DNA from: Tyto alba
Taxonomy: Eukaryota; Chordata; Aves; Strigiformes; Tytonidae
Length of the DNA: 64,000 nt
Assembly (NCBI RefSeq): GCF_018691265.1
Contig: NW_024881279.1
Span: forward strand, 8,585,243 to 8,649,242
Direction: 5' to 3'
Under the pieces are notes generated by a model that worked only from the letters and a program-made list of their open reading frames with translations, did no database searches and was not told where the DNA came from. Numbering within the stretch: position 1 is the stretch's first letter; each line of letters begins with the position of its first letter. Of the stretch, positions 47,661-61,440 are shown one piece after another. A program made the translations under genes and the position numbers.

Positions 47661-48090
47661 TTTATTTCGAGGTGAGTGTCGGGGAGCCTGGCAGTATTCG
47701 GCTTCCTCCTCGGGAGGCAGGGTTAGCAGAAGGTCTGCTCAGATGGTGTGTTGGGCAGATGGCTGGAGGTAACCCTTAGGGCAGTGCTGACTAAAGAGCG
47801 CAAACTGTGCTGGGATGTGGCCAAGCAGAGGTCTGTGAGGGAAAGCAGAGAGCAGCACTGACCCCAGCCACGGTAGAATCCTGCCTTGCTAGCGGCATGG
47901 TCCGTAACGGCGCTGGGGGGGATGCAGGCACCATCTGGCCAGCACTGCTGCCTTCTTTGGCAGGAGGAGGTCTGGGAGCGGTGGCCGGGGCTGCTGGTAG
48001 ATGATGAGCTGCTGCTCTGCGTGCCCTGGCTGGCTCAGCACTTGAGCAGAGCTGGAAAAGCCACGGGTGTCTCAGTGCTGGGAAGGGAGT
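47661..48090. other. GC-rich stretch with moderate CpG content
   Basis: GC is clearly above the local average and about 16 CpGs are visible, densest at 47880-48000 (GCGGCATGG, CCGTAACGGCGC, GCGGTGGCCGG). My estimate of observed/expected CpG is near 0.4, below the island threshold. Overlapping plus-strand frames (86, 75, 65 and 68 codons) follow from GC content; none is recognised. Confidence 0.4.
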
Positions 48091-51000
48091 GAATCGTAAT
48101 GAGAATGAAAATCAGGTGGTGGTTCCTTCTGGAAGTTGTGGGCCAGAGGTGGCTGCATAGTAGTGAAAATTATCTGGAATTCAGGGTTGGGTGTTGGTTT
48201 TTGTTTGTTTGTGTTTTTTTTGTTTGTGTTCTTTTTTTCCTTTACATAATTTGTGATTAATATATCTGCTTTTATGTAGTTAAATTCCTTAGCTTGAACC
48301 TTACCTTCTGCATCCAGAAGCTGCAATACAGCTGTGACTATAGTCTACTGTTACCCTTATCCACTCTGTCTTTTGTATTGGTTTCATAAGAAAGAAGAAT
48401 GTAAAAACACAGTACCAACAAACCTAGATAGAGCAGGTTATTCTGCAGTAAACAGGATAACCAATTGCTGAACGTCCCAGTCTCTGCTAACATTGTATCT
48501 GAAGTACATTTTTTAGTGAAAAGATGGCTCTGCATGATGTAGAAGTCTCATTTCCGTCAGTATACCTGGCCAACGAGGGCTGAGCTGGAATTTGAACTGA
48601 GTGAGAGCTCACTTGTTTTTATTAATCGTTTGTTATTTTAAAGGTTGTTGGTTTGGTGTTTTTTTGTTGGTTTTTTTTTTTTTTTTTTTTTCCTCCTTAA
48701 AAGGGCTTGTGACTGTCTTTTTGGAAAAGACAGTATAAGGACTGGGGAAAGAACGGTGGTTGAAAATACCTAACTGAGCTATAGAAAAATATAATTTATG
48801 AAAGGAAAAAGAACTATCCTAGTCAGTGCATTAGCTCATGTCATGACTTTTTAATGGCAGTGTTATAGGTTAATTAGTATCTGTGCTGTCCTTGTGCCTA
48901 CCAGAGTTATTCACAAAGGATCATGGTCTCATTAGGTAGAACTCCCATAAAGACAATCCTTCTATAAGTGGTTTAATGTGTGTGTGTGTATGGAAATTTT
49001 TTGCTCATATCAGCAGAAAAACTCAGATACTAAAGGCATCAGAAATCAAAATACTTTCAAGTGATGCAAAATGTGCACACTACTGAGATTCTGATTGGGT
49101 GCTTGAAGAATTATTTTCTCCTGTATTTTCTTACACATTGGCTTTTTCAACCTGCTTTAGGACTGACTTCAGGCACTGAAAATTGTAAAGTGTTTCCCTC
49201 TGAAAGATCCTGCTTGCACTCCTAGCTTTTATGCACTAGAGGTAACAGCTAGAATGGCAATGATCTCCCTCCCTTTGAGCATTACCGGGTGAGCGGTGGT
49301 AAAACCAAATTAATGTTGCATGTGCGCCTCAGCCCACGCTGGCTGAACACAGCAAATATCAAAGGTAATGCAATGTTCCTCCTTAGTATAGAGAGGGGAA
49401 AAAAGGCAGAATAACCTTTTATCTGTGAAAGTGAATGGAAATGGGAGTGTCTGTGTCTGGAATCCAAGCGGCAGAGTGGTCTTGCTGATATGATACCCTG
49501 TCTCAATCTCCTGCTGTAAAACAGAAGGGAAGGCTGAGAAATGCCATGACTTTTGTGCCTCAGTTGCTGTGCATGTCACACACTTTTGATTTTCACATCC
49601 CCCCTCTTTCCTTCTCTCTTTGCTTTCTTGTAGCTCAGAACTGCCCTACTCTCCAGAAGTAATGGGGTGGATGGGATATCACAGCAGAAAATCTTGGTTT
49701 CTACTGGAGCTTCCAGACTGATGGTGGTCTCCACCATGCTGGTGTAGGGATGTCTGCCCTGTTGCCCAGCAGATCTGGTTCCCAGAGGGCCTCACAGCTT
49801 GAAAAAGGTTTCCCACATGAAAAGGTTGGTACTACTACCTTGGATCACATATGTTTGAGAGAATTTGTAGAAACCTACACATAATTAAGGTGATTGTGTC
49901 TGAAAGCTTCTGTGACGGAATTTCTGTGACCAGTGTCAGGGGGTTTAAGCAAGCACAGTCCAGAGGACAGCTATGCATCCTCATGAACCCGCTACCCACT
50001 GGGCACCTGGAGAAGCCAAGAGTGGGTGAGTCTGGGAAGTCACCTGCCTCTGATCCCCCTGGTCTCATCAATCCAGGGCAGGGATGAAGCTTACCTTGCA
50101 GTATGTCACTGTCCAGCAGACATACTTGCACTTTGCCTTTGCCAGGAACTGGGAAGCAGCATCAGGCTATGTGTGATGGCAGGATTTCTGGACTAGAGCA
50201 AACTCATTTTACCAGTCTCTGCAGATGGAGTGAATATGTAATGGCTTGGCATAGAGGTGGTAAATAAACTAGGTTTACAGATGATCCTGCTAGACTCTGG
50301 AGTAAAAAGCCTTAAACATTAAAGTTATTTGTCATCTTGCTTTCTTTGGAACAGTGTAGACCCCTCTGGAAGAAAAAAAAAATAATCACAGGGAAGTTAA
50401 TTTAATTTTTTTACTACCGCAGTCTCCTTCATAGAAGATCTCTTAGGACAAAGAATCCATGAGATTTATAAAAAACACTAAAAAAAAATCTGCTTTTTAC
50501 TGTGGTTTCCCCCAGAAGGAATACTTTCCAAGTTGACAGAGACCATAGCTGCATCTTCTTTTGAATCTTGAAAGGTAGATCACCGGCAAGACTAAGGAAA
50601 TAGTGACCACTTCCTTCCTGGAGAGAAGCCCAATTGCTTCATTAAAGAAGAATTGTCACATGCTTGTTTCTTAAATCCTGCTAAATACCTGCTTAGCAGC
50701 ATTATTGACAGGCTTTTCTCATGAACATTGAGCTGTTAAGCCGCTTCTGGTTTACTGCAAGAGGTTAAAGGATTTCTCAAAGCTCCCAATGAAAGCCTTA
50801 CTAACTGGATTAACTGCTAACATGGATTTAAGATTTGAGTCAGATTAACCCCACTGCTCAAAGTAGGTTCTTCTTCATCATTTCTTCCCTTTTTATTCTC
50901 TTTCTCCTTCCAGCTTTTCTCTTTTTGTTTGTCAGGAATAAGGGAAGAAAGAAGCCTCTGTGCTTGTGTTTGAGCAGTGGGACCCGGTGCGCTCAAGGGA

Positions 51001-52520
51001 CTGGGAGGAAGGAGGCTGCTGCTCTGGGATGTGACCTGAAGGTGAAGCAACAGCAGAGGCTCAGCTGGCAGGGCTGGGCAGATGTGACTGTTTCTGCAGG
51101 GCCTTTAGAAAACAAGGGTAGCTATGATAAGAATAAGGAGAGTTATTAACTTGGATTTCCTCAGCAGTATGAGAATCATGAACACTTTTATAAAGTGATT
51201 TAACTATTTACACACCTGGCTGGGCAGTTAGCAGAGAAAGTAGCTCAAATAGGATAATCCATGGTCTTTAGATCACCAAAGACAGGAAGTTAATCTAATG
51301 GAGGCTGTAGTTAAATGTGCATTTCTTCAGCATTTTAGGAGGACTTAAGCACCATCTGTGCTCTTGCTTTTGGCTGATTGCTTCTGCCTTTGCACTGCTT
51401 TCTGAGCTAATGCATGTATTTGTAAGTAGGCCTACAGTCAGACTATCTACTGCCCAATTTGGAGGTATTTTTCCCTCTCCTCTGTGTAGTAACATGCCCA
51501 TACTCAAGCAGTCTAGATCCCTGATGAAGGGGTGAACTTGGCAGCCCCACTCACTGCTGTATGAAGGCCACGGTCCTGGACCTGGTCTCTCAAAATAAGG
51601 ATCTGCTCCAGTCCTTTTCACAGGACCTTCAGTGCAACAATTTGTTAGCAAATGCTTAAGGATGGCAGGGGAAGGCAAACGGAGCTGTAGGCTGGAAGGA
51701 CCCCTGGCGCAGCAATGTAGTTGCTCTTGCCTGACCAAACTGGCATGAGTTGATTCCCAGCCCAGAAAAGAGTTTCGAGGAACTGAGTCAACATTTTTTC
51801 TGTTTCTCTATCATCTGCTCACTGCACAGTTCAGACCTCTCAATTACCTTTTTTTCCCAGTATATGATAAGCAATGCAATGGTGACAGTGTGTTTAGCAC
51901 ACCAGATTCATGGCACTCTCTGGCCCAGGCAAGGAGTCCCAGAGCTTGGCTGTCCCTGGGGAGTGAGTCTTGTACCAGGGCCACTCAGAGCCCCACCTAG
52001 GGTGGTGGCATGTCCCCAGGGATGGAGGTGTCTCTCTCATTTATTTCTCTGTCTGCCATACTGGCTCAGATATAAGTCTAGCTGGCTCAGGACCATGTTG
52101 CTAAATAGAGATTGAAATGTAAGAAACTCCTGTCCAGTGTTTGTACCCCATTTAATATCACCCATGATCATGTCCAGTGTCTGGCAGCCCTGAGTGCAGC
52201 TGGGTATCACAATATCACTGAGTTCCTGTGCTTTTCAAACAGTGCTGTTTCTAAGCTTGCTGTCTGATGATCTCAGTGGGTAATCAGGAGGTCTAGTCTT
52301 TCTCTGGGCACCTTGGAGTCTTATATACCTCGGTTCTGCTTTGTGGCCATCCCCCCTCTCAAACTGTTCAGACTCTTCTTTTCTAGAAGCCATTAGCAGG
52401 ATCCAGATGACCCAGCTTTCTCATTTCCCATGAACACTGATCAACTCTCACGTGCACCTCTTAATCTCATGTTCTTTGAGTTCCTTCCAGCTGCCTTTAT
52501 CCCCATCTAATCCATTTTAT
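48091..52520. other. Non-coding sequence with simple repeats
   Basis: No gene recognised. It contains a T/G-rich tract at about 48196-48240, T21 at 48671-48691 and (GT)n at about 48977-48990. The minus-strand 147-codon frame at 51295-51738 is the second longest in the window; it contains no domain I know and no matching splice context, so I treat it as chance. 50690-50830 has a complex, non-repetitive texture but nothing specific can be named. Confidence 0.6.
48671..48691. repeat. T21 homopolymer
   Basis: Uninterrupted T run preceded by further T/G-rich sequence. Confidence 0.9.
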
Positions 52521-52529
52521 CTGAATTGC

Positions 52530-52700
52530 TAGCCTCCATTTCTGGTTTCCCCTCCACCTTCCTTCCCGGCCCCCTCCCCCCCTTTAATCTCCCATCCCAC
52601 CATCTCCCAGGGGAGCATCTCCTTCTCCTCTTTCCTCCAACACAACAGGCTTCTCTGCTTTCTCCCTGGTCTGCACCAAATCTCCCCCAGCTCTCAGCAT
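52530..52700. repeat. Long pyrimidine-biased tract
   Basis: About 170 bp with strong C+T bias on the plus strand, including C-rich runs at 52567-52582. The strand asymmetry opens reading frames on both strands (87 and 71 codons) that look proline/serine-rich on plus and arginine/glycine-rich on minus. These are composition artefacts. Confidence 0.65.
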
Positions 52701-55700
52701 CATCCTGTTCCTGCCTCATCACTGACAGGAGATTCTCTCACAGATTTCCTTTACTAATTTGTTTCCACACCTCACTACACATCCCTTAGGCGAATCCAGG
52801 TCACTCATTTTGTGCTTTCATGAGCAAATGCCGATTTATTCAAGGCAATCACTCCAGGTGTGTGACACAGCTAATGCTGTCACCCAGAGGCAATGGTTCT
52901 CTGGAAGACCTCTGACAAAGGTTTCAGGTGATGGCATTGCCTGTCTGCCCTCTGGCAGGTCTTGCTCTCACCATGTATAATGACCTCCGGAAACCTTACA
53001 AGCTTGGACAGAGACACATTTCTGTCTCTGCAGTGCTGGTGGACTTAGTCATGCACTTGGGAGCCATCCATATCCTGCCTCCCCCCTTTGGGCATCTGAA
53101 CGGTTATTTGTGGAATTCCTTATGGTTTGACACTTGGCGTTTTACAGCACAGGCCTGTCATATCCCTTTTATATCAGATGATAAAGATGTTTCCTAGCCC
53201 TACGAACTACAGTGAGACTAGTCAAAGAAAAGGGAGAGGGTGAAAGATAAAATTAAAATCTATCAAATAAAAAGGCCAGAAGGAAGTAGGCTGGTTACAG
53301 GGCGTGAGGGAAAGTCACCCCTTATGATTCAGTGCAGTGATTGGAAAGGGTTATGGGTAGATGATTGGGAATGTGGCAAGATATCTCTTAGCACTTTCCT
53401 TTCGGGGTGCAAATTCACCAGCCCTGTGATGGGTATGAGAAGAGGGAATCTGTAACCTGGATCTTCATTTTTGTTCTTACAGATACACCAGAGCTCTTCT
53501 GAGCTCTGTGCAAGTTGAACAACCTTAAATTTCTCCAGCTTATTCTATTTCTTTAACTCCACTTGAGCCAAGGGAAGCAAAACCTTTGATACATAGACAA
53601 GACTTTGCCTCCCACTGCCTGACATTCAAATGCCCCTTTACTGAAAATGCATGGGCTCTGTCTGGGGAAGAGCCCTGCCTTCAACTGCACAGCAGTCAGG
53701 AGGCCCCCTGCCCTCTTGATCTTCTTAAGGGGCTGTTTTTGAAGCTGCTCTTCATAGCAACTGTGGCATAAAAGCACTTGAGTGTGACTAAGTATTGGTC
53801 TTGATGGATTTCCTAGGTCTAATCCCAGGCGCGTTATCCTAGTGTTGGCATTACAAGAATAATGATGAATTTTAATAGAAAATCAAAGACTTCTTAGTGG
53901 TCATGTTCCCTCTCTGAGGGAGGCACCAGGAAGAGCTACCAGCTGTGAGATCTGAAATGGGCTGTGGCTGCCTCCCTGCCTTTATAGACAACACAGGGTT
54001 GTGACTCAAGTACTTGCTTGCGTAAGCAGACATTACATTTGAGATCTCAGCCTGGCGAGTCTGGTCTCTCTCTGCCTTACGGCCCAGGGGGGTAGTTATG
54101 GGACAACCTTCTGGCAACCCTCCCTGTTAATAACAGGAGTAGCTTTTACTGAAGATGAATTCTCTCCTACCAGCCAGATAGAAACATAGATGAGGTGGCA
54201 TGTCAAAGCTGTTGGGATTTTTCCATACTATCTCCCACTGCTGGGAGACCCATCATACTTTCAGGACTCCATTGTGCCCATAGGAAGTAATTTCAACCTT
54301 GGAACGGGACTGACTAGCTTGTGGGGACAAGCTCTTTGTAGTCTGTTCCACCAACATTGATTTACATGAGTGCTTTATATTAGCAAAGTGTGCAATTTGT
54401 GATATTTCATAGTTAAGAAGCATCTGCCAGCTGTTATTGGTTTGTTTTTTGACATGTAATGGCCAAGGTAGCAAGCACTAATAGATGGGTGTCTGACCAT
54501 TTTCAGCGGTCACCTTGCCTACTTCTTGCTGACACAGTTCTTATGGTAATTAATGAGCTGGCACATTCCTAGGAGCCTTGTCAATGAGTTAATCTCTGCA
54601 CAGAGGGAACAGCTGAGCACAGGTTCCTCTTGTCTGTCAAACAGGGGATATGGATAACCTGCAGGCAGGTGGGGAGGGGTTTGTGTAAGGAGTCCCTGAT
54701 TCAGGGGTGGCCAAAATTATGCATATTACATATGTTTTTTAATACATCTGGTTTTATCCTCATGAGCTTTCATGTGTCTGATTAGAGTTTCTGAAGTAGT
54801 TACTTTGCTTGGTGTGGGAGTGAAGTTCATTATTCACTTGATGCTACAGGAGCAGAGAAGAGATTCAGCTCCATCAGTTATGTGAGGCCTCTATGTGGAA
54901 GCATTTTGTCCAAATAAGCAAAGAAAGGTGATATCTAGAAGGATGATCAACCCTAGGAGCTTGTTCTTGATATATTGTCTTTCATGTTTGGTCACACTCT
55001 GGGACAGAGGCTGGAAGTGAAACAAAGAGAGAAAGCTATATCTCCCTATAGGGCTCCAGACATATGCTTTATCACCACTGGAGGAAAGGTGTCCATAAAG
55101 GCAGCGAAGGAACATGCCCTTCCTCCTCCCAAGATCAACAGATTGTAGGGAGCCCCATGTCCTTGCACTGCCATCCTTCTCTTCTGTATCTCATTATGCT
55201 CAGGGACTCAACAAACTTGAAAAAGTCTCTCCAGGAAGCTCCTGACTAACTGTCCCCAAGGACCACATGTCACAGTTGACCTTGTGCTGGTCCCATTCTA
55301 CCTTTTTTTTTTTTTTTTTTAAATCGTCGGTCAAAGACAGTCAGCGAATTATCAGTAAGAGGTGGGGAAAGATGAATGAGTGGTGGTCTCTGAAGCTGAC
55401 TTCAGTGTGAATAAAGCAGAAAACATGTATGTGAAGAATTTGTGGCTAAAACCACAGAGATCTGCCTTGAATCTTCGTTGGGGTCGGAGTCTCTTTTGCC
55501 TTCTTTGGGCCATCTCCTGGTAAGTATGTCAGTGGATCATTATAAATCCTGTTAAATCTTCAGGAGTCTCTCCTGAAGAGGAGAAATCTATCTTCCAGTG
55601 TGACTCTCCTAAAGGAGAAGGTTTTGCGCTTCTGCAGTAGAGATGGAAATGAGTCAATAATGTGGGTGGGGGCAAGCACAGGATTTGATACTACATTATG

Positions 55701-56700
55701 GTCAATTTTTTTCAATCCAGTACTTGAAAAGCTGTCAAGAGAGGGAGAGGGACAGCTTTTGAGAGAAAAAGAGCTCTGTGTTAGATTATGTTTTGGTCTT
55801 ATACGGCTAAATAAGAGCCAAAGAATTCAAATGTTAATAGATGTTTTTTACTTTTCATAAAGTTTGAAGCAACTCTGAAACATGCAACACTGGGTCTTTG
55901 GTTGTGAACCACCAGGGCAAAAGGATATTTAACTTTTAAGTTTAGGAGCTGTTCCTTGATGTAGACAGAGTACTAGGCTAATAACCCAGTTATACAGTCA
56001 GTGTTGTATTAGAAGTCCCAGGGCTGCTGGTATTGATCCCAGTATTGGCTTAAAGTAACTCACACCTCTGTTAGGAAAGAAAATGGTATATTTGCTTGAG
56101 GGACAAGGTGATCTGTGAGAGCAAAGAAATGGATGTTTCCTTAGAGCATCTAGGAGTGAAACATGGAATTTATCATCTGGTTTAGTATTTACTTGCTCTT
56201 TCCTCTCAAGTTGCTAATCCCAATCAGCCATGGGGAAAACTCTTAAGGCTATGGCATATCTCTGCTTATTTGATTGCCCAAGAGATTGGAAAATGGTCTA
56301 AACCAAGGTCAAGTCCATCCATAGGTAATGAGAGGATTAGCTTAGGTAAGGAGAGGATGAAAACTGGCTACAGTTGTGTACTGAAGCCACTGACTATGCT
56401 CTCAGGAGACAAGTTTGATTTACTGCCTGACTGTGGGATACTGGATCTCCCCGGGACTGTGCATGTTTTGCTTTCATTGTCACCAAAGACAGTGATGAAA
56501 ACAAAACAAAAGTAGCATGACTGGTTTTTATAAAAATATATTTCCCATTTCAGTTGAAAAGGGAATCCCCCAGGCCTTTACATTTCTAAAATCATCCAGG
56601 TGCATCAGAGTATTTCCAAACCAATTTGTCATCATTTCAAGGACAGACTGCCTGTAGTAACAGGGAGGACAGTGCAGTGGTTGCTAACCCTTTGATGTAC
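52701..56700. other. Non-coding unique sequence
   Basis: No gene recognised. The plus frame at 52928-53197 (89 codons) reads smoothly but matches no family I know. T18 lies at 55303-55320. 54530-54620 has a GTAATTAATGAGCTGG word and complex texture that could be a conserved element. Confidence 0.55.
55303..55320. repeat. T18 homopolymer
   Basis: Uninterrupted T run. Confidence 0.9.
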
Positions 56701-59700
56701 AGGTCTGTTTGACCCAGCACCAACCCACAGTTTCAGAAGGACTTTCACAGTTTCTTCAGCTTCAGTGAATTATACTGAGCTGGATTCTGCACTGGTATTT
56801 CAGTTGTACTTTTATTAATGTCGAATTGCACTGAAATGTCAGCTGGAAGAGCACATGAATATTGCTTTTATACCTAAGGACATTATTATGGTCAGTGATG
56901 CAGCTAACACACACATGTCCAGTCCAGCATGGATACAGTGACTGTCTTGCTCTATTGAACTGCTAAACTATTTTTGGTTCACATAAGTGCTTTGAAACTG
57001 CAATGATAAACAGACCAGAGATTTATACAGAGAGCTGAAACATTTACCTACCTCTGCCTTGATATTGCAGAATCTCTAGAGGTTTATGGTAAATTGATCT
57101 CATTTGTGACCCCTAAGAAAGAGGTAGATACATCCCAATTTAACGGCTGAGTGAAGTTCCTCTAATGTGTTTGCTTCTTTCTGGGAGTTTTCACAGCACA
57201 GGGTGTTAGCCAGCTAATCTAGGTGGTGAAGCAGGTCAATGGCAAGAGAGAGGCTCCCTCTGTAGTCCTGAGCATGAGAGTGGTGTTTCCAGAGAAAAAC
57301 TCTGAGCTGAGAGGTGGCTCAGGTCTTTCAGATTAAACTTTCCACAAAGATCTCTTATGTGGCTGTGAGTTAGCAAGCCAAGCTTCATCTTCATAAAGAG
57401 AGGAAGGAAACTTGCCAAAAAGAAAGCAATATGAGCCAAGAAAATAAAAATGTTCTGGCATCAATCATGCTAGAAATCACATTGTGTGCCACTTATATCA
57501 AATATCTGGTTTAGGTTACAGAAGGTTATATCTGATTGGTTCAGCTGTATCACACAGCACAGAGTTCCAGTGGTTATTTTTGCTTAAACACTTAAAAAAG
57601 TGTTTTCTTTATGGGTCTTCTAAACAATTACTGTTTTAATTGTGCAGATTGTCCCAAACTGCTTTCTCAAATGTCAGTGAGAAAGCAGAAGTGCCAAATA
57701 TGGTATTTTATGTTTGTGACCATGCCTGTGGTGTATCATCTCATTCATCTTTCTGATTGCTATTCAATAGCCATCAGCTTTTTAGCTTTTCTCCATGGAG
57801 AAAAATATATTATCTTTACAATCCTTTTTTCAAATTGTGTTCATTTTTCAACATTTCCTCTTGGGCTTATGACACAGATCTGATCACAGCACTCACCAAG
57901 GAAATGACTTGTGGTTTCTCTAGTGCACAGCTCACTGGTATTTTCTGTTTCCCAATATTTTGACTCTGGAGCAGATGTTTAACCACCACAGATGTTTTGA
58001 GCAGGTGCATCAGAGTGTTTGATCATGCTGAGCTGATTGAAATGACCTTTGTGTTCTCAGACTTTCTTTCCCTTACCAAATATTACAGTGAGTTTAGATT
58101 CTTTCAGGCAAACTATCCCAATCCTTGCCATTGCCTACAATAAATGTTGTCTGAAGCTGTGCTGACCAACTCTCTCATATTTGGTGGTCTTTCTGAAATG
58201 CCTCATGAGACCTTTCAAGTCCTGTTTAATTCTCTGTCCTCCTGTAGATTTTTCCATCTCATTATTCATTCTTTTGCTTCCAGAATCTAATAGATATCTG
58301 CAGACCTTGCACCAATCATAAGGTTTTTATAGTTCTCTTTACCTTGAAGGCTGACCATATGAAACCCAGGCAAATTCACTGTGGCTCTTTGTCTCCCTCA
58401 AGTGACTAGCACAAATACCAACCTCTGTGCAGTTACAACATCCTGTGAATTAAACTTTAAGGTCTGCTGTTCCCCTTGAAGAAGCTCATCTGTATTTTCT
58501 CTCTTATTTCTTTGGAAATATAAATATGCAGATTTTTAAAAACAAATTTTATTCGTTGCCTGGAAAAGTCAAGATGAGAGGATGATGGCCTCAGACTCTC
58601 CTCTGACATTACTGCTTGGGTAGATAAAAGGAATGAGATGACTGTTCCAGACCCAACATTTTCCAAGACACCACCACCTCTAACCCATCTTACTTCCTAG
58701 TGACTGAAAAAACCCCACACTTAAAATTCATGCCCAGTTCTGTCTCAATAGCTGCAGTGGTGAAAGCAGACCTTGCTGAACTGGGCTTGGGGGAAGTGAA
58801 GGTAGCTGTGCTGTTTCCAACCCATCCCTCTCTGTCCTCACAGGAATGTGTGGCACTGGGTGGTCTCCGTGGCCTGGTAATCTCTGCCCAGAGCTCATTA
58901 CACATTATTACTAAAGTTGTGCTGAGAACATCAGAGCCAAGATTGCTTCTAGATACCTTAACTCAAGGCCAAGACATAGCAGAATTGTCCCTTGGTTCCT
59001 TTGTCATATATACCTGTCTTTTCACTGTATGCTTTAGATCTTTGTATGCAAAGACAGTTTTTCCAAAGTTGCCAAGTCAGGGCTGTGGCATGTGTATAAG
59101 CAACATGGGGGACACTTGAAAAAATTAATTCCCATTTGTCTGTCTCCATTCTCAGCAGCAGTGATTAGCCCAGCTCTGAATGACAGAGTGCAAAATAAAA
59201 TGGAGACATCTCTGCCCTTGATGCATAATAAGTGAAAGACTAGTGGGAAATATCTATGAAAAACTTTCCTACATTTAGATTGGATGAGTGAGCACAGCTC
59301 TTTTCTGTCTTTCTCTTCACTCAGTTGCAGCAGCAGCCTAGAGCTGAGCCTTTGGTGTCTTTGCCCTTCTCTTTTCTATCTCCTTTTGCAACTCCTAGGA
59401 TGAAAAAGTAATGTGGCTTTTCTAGCGTCCTAACCCCATTCTGTCATTCCTGCTGCACTCCTACGAAATGCACGTTATACTACAATAAAGCTGGTGTGCA
59501 GCCAGCATGGAAATGGTATTGGGAAAGCTGTAATGGAGGCAGCAATTTATGACTGTGGCCAGGTGGAGTTCTGAGGGATTGTACCTGAGCTAATATTACC
59601 TTGCTGAAAGCCACTGAATTCGGCTCTGTCATTTTGAGCAGGTAAATCTATTGGTGTTGTTCAAGTCTGGCTACCACAGTACTATCCCTTCTCTTTAAAA

Positions 59701-61337
59701 AAAAATGTTTACTTTTAACTGGAATGAATGACAATCACTTGTCTCACATTTTAAAAGAGCTAATGAGAAGCAAGTATCAAGAGAGGAAGTAGATGGTTGA
59801 AAAATAAAAATATTTTGTTACGGTTAATTCTTAAATATGTACAATTTTAGGTCATTAATACCTGGAATTAGCCCTAGTGGAGCTGCCCAGTCAAGAAGAA
59901 AGTTTGCGGCTGGGTGACCTTGGAGCTTATAACTACTCTGGCCAGAGAGGCAGGAGGACATATCTCCCACCATGGCATGAATGATTACCTCTTCCTTCCT
60001 CCATCTTCACTTTCCAGGGCTTGGTCTCAAGCAGTTCATCTGCTTGCTCACTCACCCCTGTGCCGCAGCTGATGTAGCTTGAATCCTAAGTCTGTTGAGT
60101 TATGGCTGCAGAGTTTTTGAGGGTGATGCTTTGGGAAGTTGCTGATTGCGTTCAGACTCCAGTTTTCCCTTCCTATCCCACCTGCTGTCCCTTGGGAAGT
60201 GGGTACATCCCTCAATGCAGGGTTGGCCTAAGCACAGATGGAGACAGTGCATGTCCTGAAGCAGAGTTGGGATCAGGCATGGGGATGTTCTCAACCTTGG
60301 CTCAAACTTCATGATCCTGATGTCCCTTTCTTTTCTCCTTTTTCTCTACCCTCATCAACTTTGCTGTGGCTGCACAGAGGAAACACAAAGGTAAAAAAGT
60401 CCACAGATTCAGGGGCTGGAAACATGGGAAGTTATGAGCTCCCTGTATTTCAACCACTCCAGTGCATTTGGGTTTATGTTCCCAGAACAGGTTGAGGGTT
60501 GTCTCTGTTCAATTTCCCCTTTCCTGCTCTGTCAACACCATGGATTACACCCTGAATTTCATCTCAGAGGGGAATTCACTCCAGTTCTTGATGCAGAATT
60601 ACACAAGGAAAGACATTCAGAGAAGAACATGCAGCTAAAGAAGAAAAGTCTTCTCTTGATTATAGCTGTGGTTTGGGTAAAAATCAGAGTGAAGAAAATA
60701 TGTCCTTTCCCACCTATTGCCACCTTCCCCCACCCCATTCAGAGCAGCACTGCTAAAAAGCTGGTATGCCCTGCATTCCTTTAATATTTTCATGTAAATA
60801 GTTTTATCATCCCTCTTAACCAAGGTATCCATCAGCTGCTAGAGGCATAATTTTCTGTTTATCTTCTTATAACCTGCTGCTCCAGTGGAGCTGCAAAATT
60901 AACATTGTACTCAGCAAAACGGTCTATGTAAAACAAGAGCAATTTATACAGAAATATCCATAATCCTTCACATTAGAATTTGGCTGTTAAAATTCTGGCA
61001 CCTCTTGGAGGTCACTCTAACCTAGTTAAATTCTGTTAAGAAAAGCTGTTATTATGGCTCACAGCTTTTTTTTCTACAATATAGTCTCTTTTGGCTTGTG
61101 CGCTTCAGCACTCACCTTTACCTCCCCTAGCCTGCTGTCTTCCTCTCCTGATTTAAATTGCATTACTTTCTGTCATATATTATTGAAGACTGAGTTTAAC
61201 TACCTGGACACCATGAAAAATACTCAATAGTGGGATTAATGTTCCTGCAGTATTTCCTTTTCTTGTTTCTTCTTTTCCCTCTTTGGGGTTTTAACCACAA
61301 ATGAAGTACGTTGAGGGAGGTTGCTTGTAGAAAAGGT
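56701..61337. other. Non-coding unique sequence
   Basis: No gene recognised. The plus frame at 58700-59119 (139 codons) has no known domain and is opposed by open minus frames. 59460-59640 and 60880-61020 have the even, repeat-free, AT-leaning texture of possible conserved noncoding DNA. No tandem repeats beyond short A runs. Confidence 0.55.
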
Positions 61338-61440
61338 GCTGAGCTGGAACAGAACAGATGTGAATTCAGTTCCCTGCCGTGACATGGGTTTCCTGAGTGT
61401 CCTTGGATATATAATTTCATTTCTCTCTTCTCTCTCACCT
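61338..61440 (+). mobile_element. MIR/CORE-SINE-like fossil
   Basis: The words 'attcagttccctgccgtgac', 'tttcctgagtgtccttgga' and 'atttcatttctctc' follow the order of the MIR SINE plus strand ('ttc-aatccc-gctctgccac', 'ctgtgtgaccttggg', 'cacttaacctctct'). About 90 bp are recognisable but diverged. Confidence 0.45.

Noticed and set aside
51295..51738. 147-codon minus-strand frame
   Set aside because: No recognisable protein family; an overlapping plus-strand frame is also open; no supporting gene structure.
52928..53197. 89-codon plus-strand frame that reads smoothly
   Set aside because: Not recognised as any family; no second exon or conserved motif nearby; begins and ends without clear splice or start context.
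58700..59119. 139-codon plus-strand frame with smooth amino-acid composition
   Set aside because: It looks superficially protein-like (alternating hydrophobic segments), but no known motif is present and minus-strand frames overlap it.
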